Below are positions 63,582 to 64,000 of a stretch of DNA of 64,000 nt, one piece after another (the stretch's first letter is position 1; each line of letters starts with the position of its first letter). Origin of the DNA: Buttiauxella ferragutiae (GTDB lineage: Bacteria; Pseudomonadota; Gammaproteobacteria; Enterobacterales; Enterobacteriaceae); assembly GCF_001654915.1 (NCBI RefSeq), contig NZ_LXEQ01000001.1; one strand, given 5' to 3'. The notes beneath the pieces were generated by a model, which searched no databases, was not told where the DNA came from, and worked only from the letters and a program-made list of their open reading frames with translations. The translations under genes were made by a program, and so were the position numbers.

Positions 63582-64000
63582 ATGGCTGAAACTCGCCGTC
63601 TGTTCTTTGCCCTCGAATTACCTGCAGAGGTACAAAAACAGATTATCCAGTGGCGCGCCACGCAGTTTCCTGAAGATGCTGGTCGCCCGGTTGCTGCGGC
63701 AAACCTGCACCTGACGCTGGCCTTTTTGGGTGATATCAGCGCTGAAAAGCAAAAAGCACTCAGCCAGTTAGCCGGACGTATTCGCCAGCGCGGTTTTACC
63801 CTGACCATTGATGATGCCGGGCAGTGGCTGCGCTCGAATGTGGTGTGGATTGGCCCGCGCCATGCGCCTTTGGGGCTGATTCAACTGGCAAATATGTTAC
63901 GCTCCCAGGCAGCGCGCAGCGGCTGTTACCAAAGCCCGCAGCCGTTTCATCCACATATCACGATTTATCGTAACACTTCGCGTGCAGTCTCTATTCCGCC
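63582..64000 (+). CDS. thpR: RNA 2',3'-cyclic phosphodiesterase ThpR (partial)
   Basis: ThpR (LigT) is a 2H phosphoesterase that opens 2',3'-cyclic phosphates and can reversibly join tRNA halves in vitro. The frame starts at the ATG 63582 (MAETRRLFFALELPAEVQ) and runs off the window end after about 139 residues. Both catalytic HxT motifs are present: HLTLAFLG near residue 43 and HPHITIYR near 125. In E. coli it is also divergent from hrpB. The remaining part, with sfsA expected beyond, lies outside. Confidence 0.94.
   Translation, partial: MAETRRLFFALELPAEVQKQIIQWRATQFPEDAGRPVAAANLHLTLAFLGDISAEKQKALSQLAGRIRQRGFTLTIDDAGQWLRSNVVWIGPRHAPLGLIQLANMLRSQAARSGCYQSPQPFHPHITIYRNTSRAVSIP

Overview
The window is a contiguous piece of enterobacterial chromosome. 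Almost every gene has the same neighbours and nearly the same length as the 3.7-5 minute region of the Escherichia coli chromosome, read in reverse complement: gmhB, metNIQ, rcsF, trmO, proS, nlpE, arfB, yaeQ, yaeP, rof, tilS, yaeR, ldcC, accA, dnaE, rnhB, the lpx/fabZ/skp/bamA/rseP block, cdsA, uppS, ispC, frr, pyrH, tsf, rpsB, map, glnD, dapD, yaeH, cdaR, degP, dgt, mtnN, btuF, yadS, erpA, clcA, hemL, fhuBDCA, mrcB, hrpB and thpR. Protein sequences differ enough from E. coli to indicate another genus of Enterobacteriaceae. Moderate base composition and the accessory genes would fit something like Buttiauxella or Kluyvera, but the genus cannot be fixed from this window alone.

Layout. Positions 1-36 hold the upstream part of what looks like an rRNA operon P1 promoter on the minus strand. 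62-8.8 kb: heptose phosphatase, the MetJ-controlled methionine importer, envelope-stress lipoproteins RcsF and NlpE, proline-tRNA synthetase, tRNA and ribosome-rescue factors, and the Rho inhibitor Rof. 8.9-13.1 kb: ldcC-yaeR-tilS plus an unusual cytochrome c gene whose start overlaps the tilS stop. 13.3-27.2 kb: the large minus-strand cluster for the outer envelope and replication (accA, dnaE, rnhB, lpxB, lpxA, fabZ, lpxD, skp, bamA, rseP, cdsA). 27.2-33.0 kb: uppS, ispC, frr, pyrH, tsf, rpsB, with a full ERIC element between rpsB and tsf and a conserved rpsB leader. 33.3-38.2 kb: map, glnD, dapD, yaeH on the plus strand. 38.2-48.3 kb: cdaR, degP (with a sigma-E type promoter), dgt, mtnN-btuF-yadS, erpA, clcA, hemL. 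51.4-57.3 kb: the Fur-controlled ferrichrome uptake operon fhuACDB. 58.4-64 kb: mrcB, hrpB and the start of thpR.

Accessory material sits on both sides of the fhu operon. Between hemL and fhuB are two divergent genes absent from this place in E. coli: a 609-residue protein with GT-B/GT28-like glycosyltransferase motifs and an additional C-terminal region, and a 308-residue TIM-barrel-like protein of unknown function. Between fhuA and mrcB is a 243-residue protein with a Cys97-His136-Asp160 pattern (GNCGE / DHCLVLVG / CDPWA) like the papain-fold deamidases and proteases of bacterial toxins and effectors (Pasteurella toxin C3 domain, SseI, Tox-PL group). These three genes, together with the cytochrome c behind tilS, are the parts of the window that deserve further work. 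The rest is core chromosome. No tRNA, complete rRNA, IS element, integrase or CRISPR array was seen.
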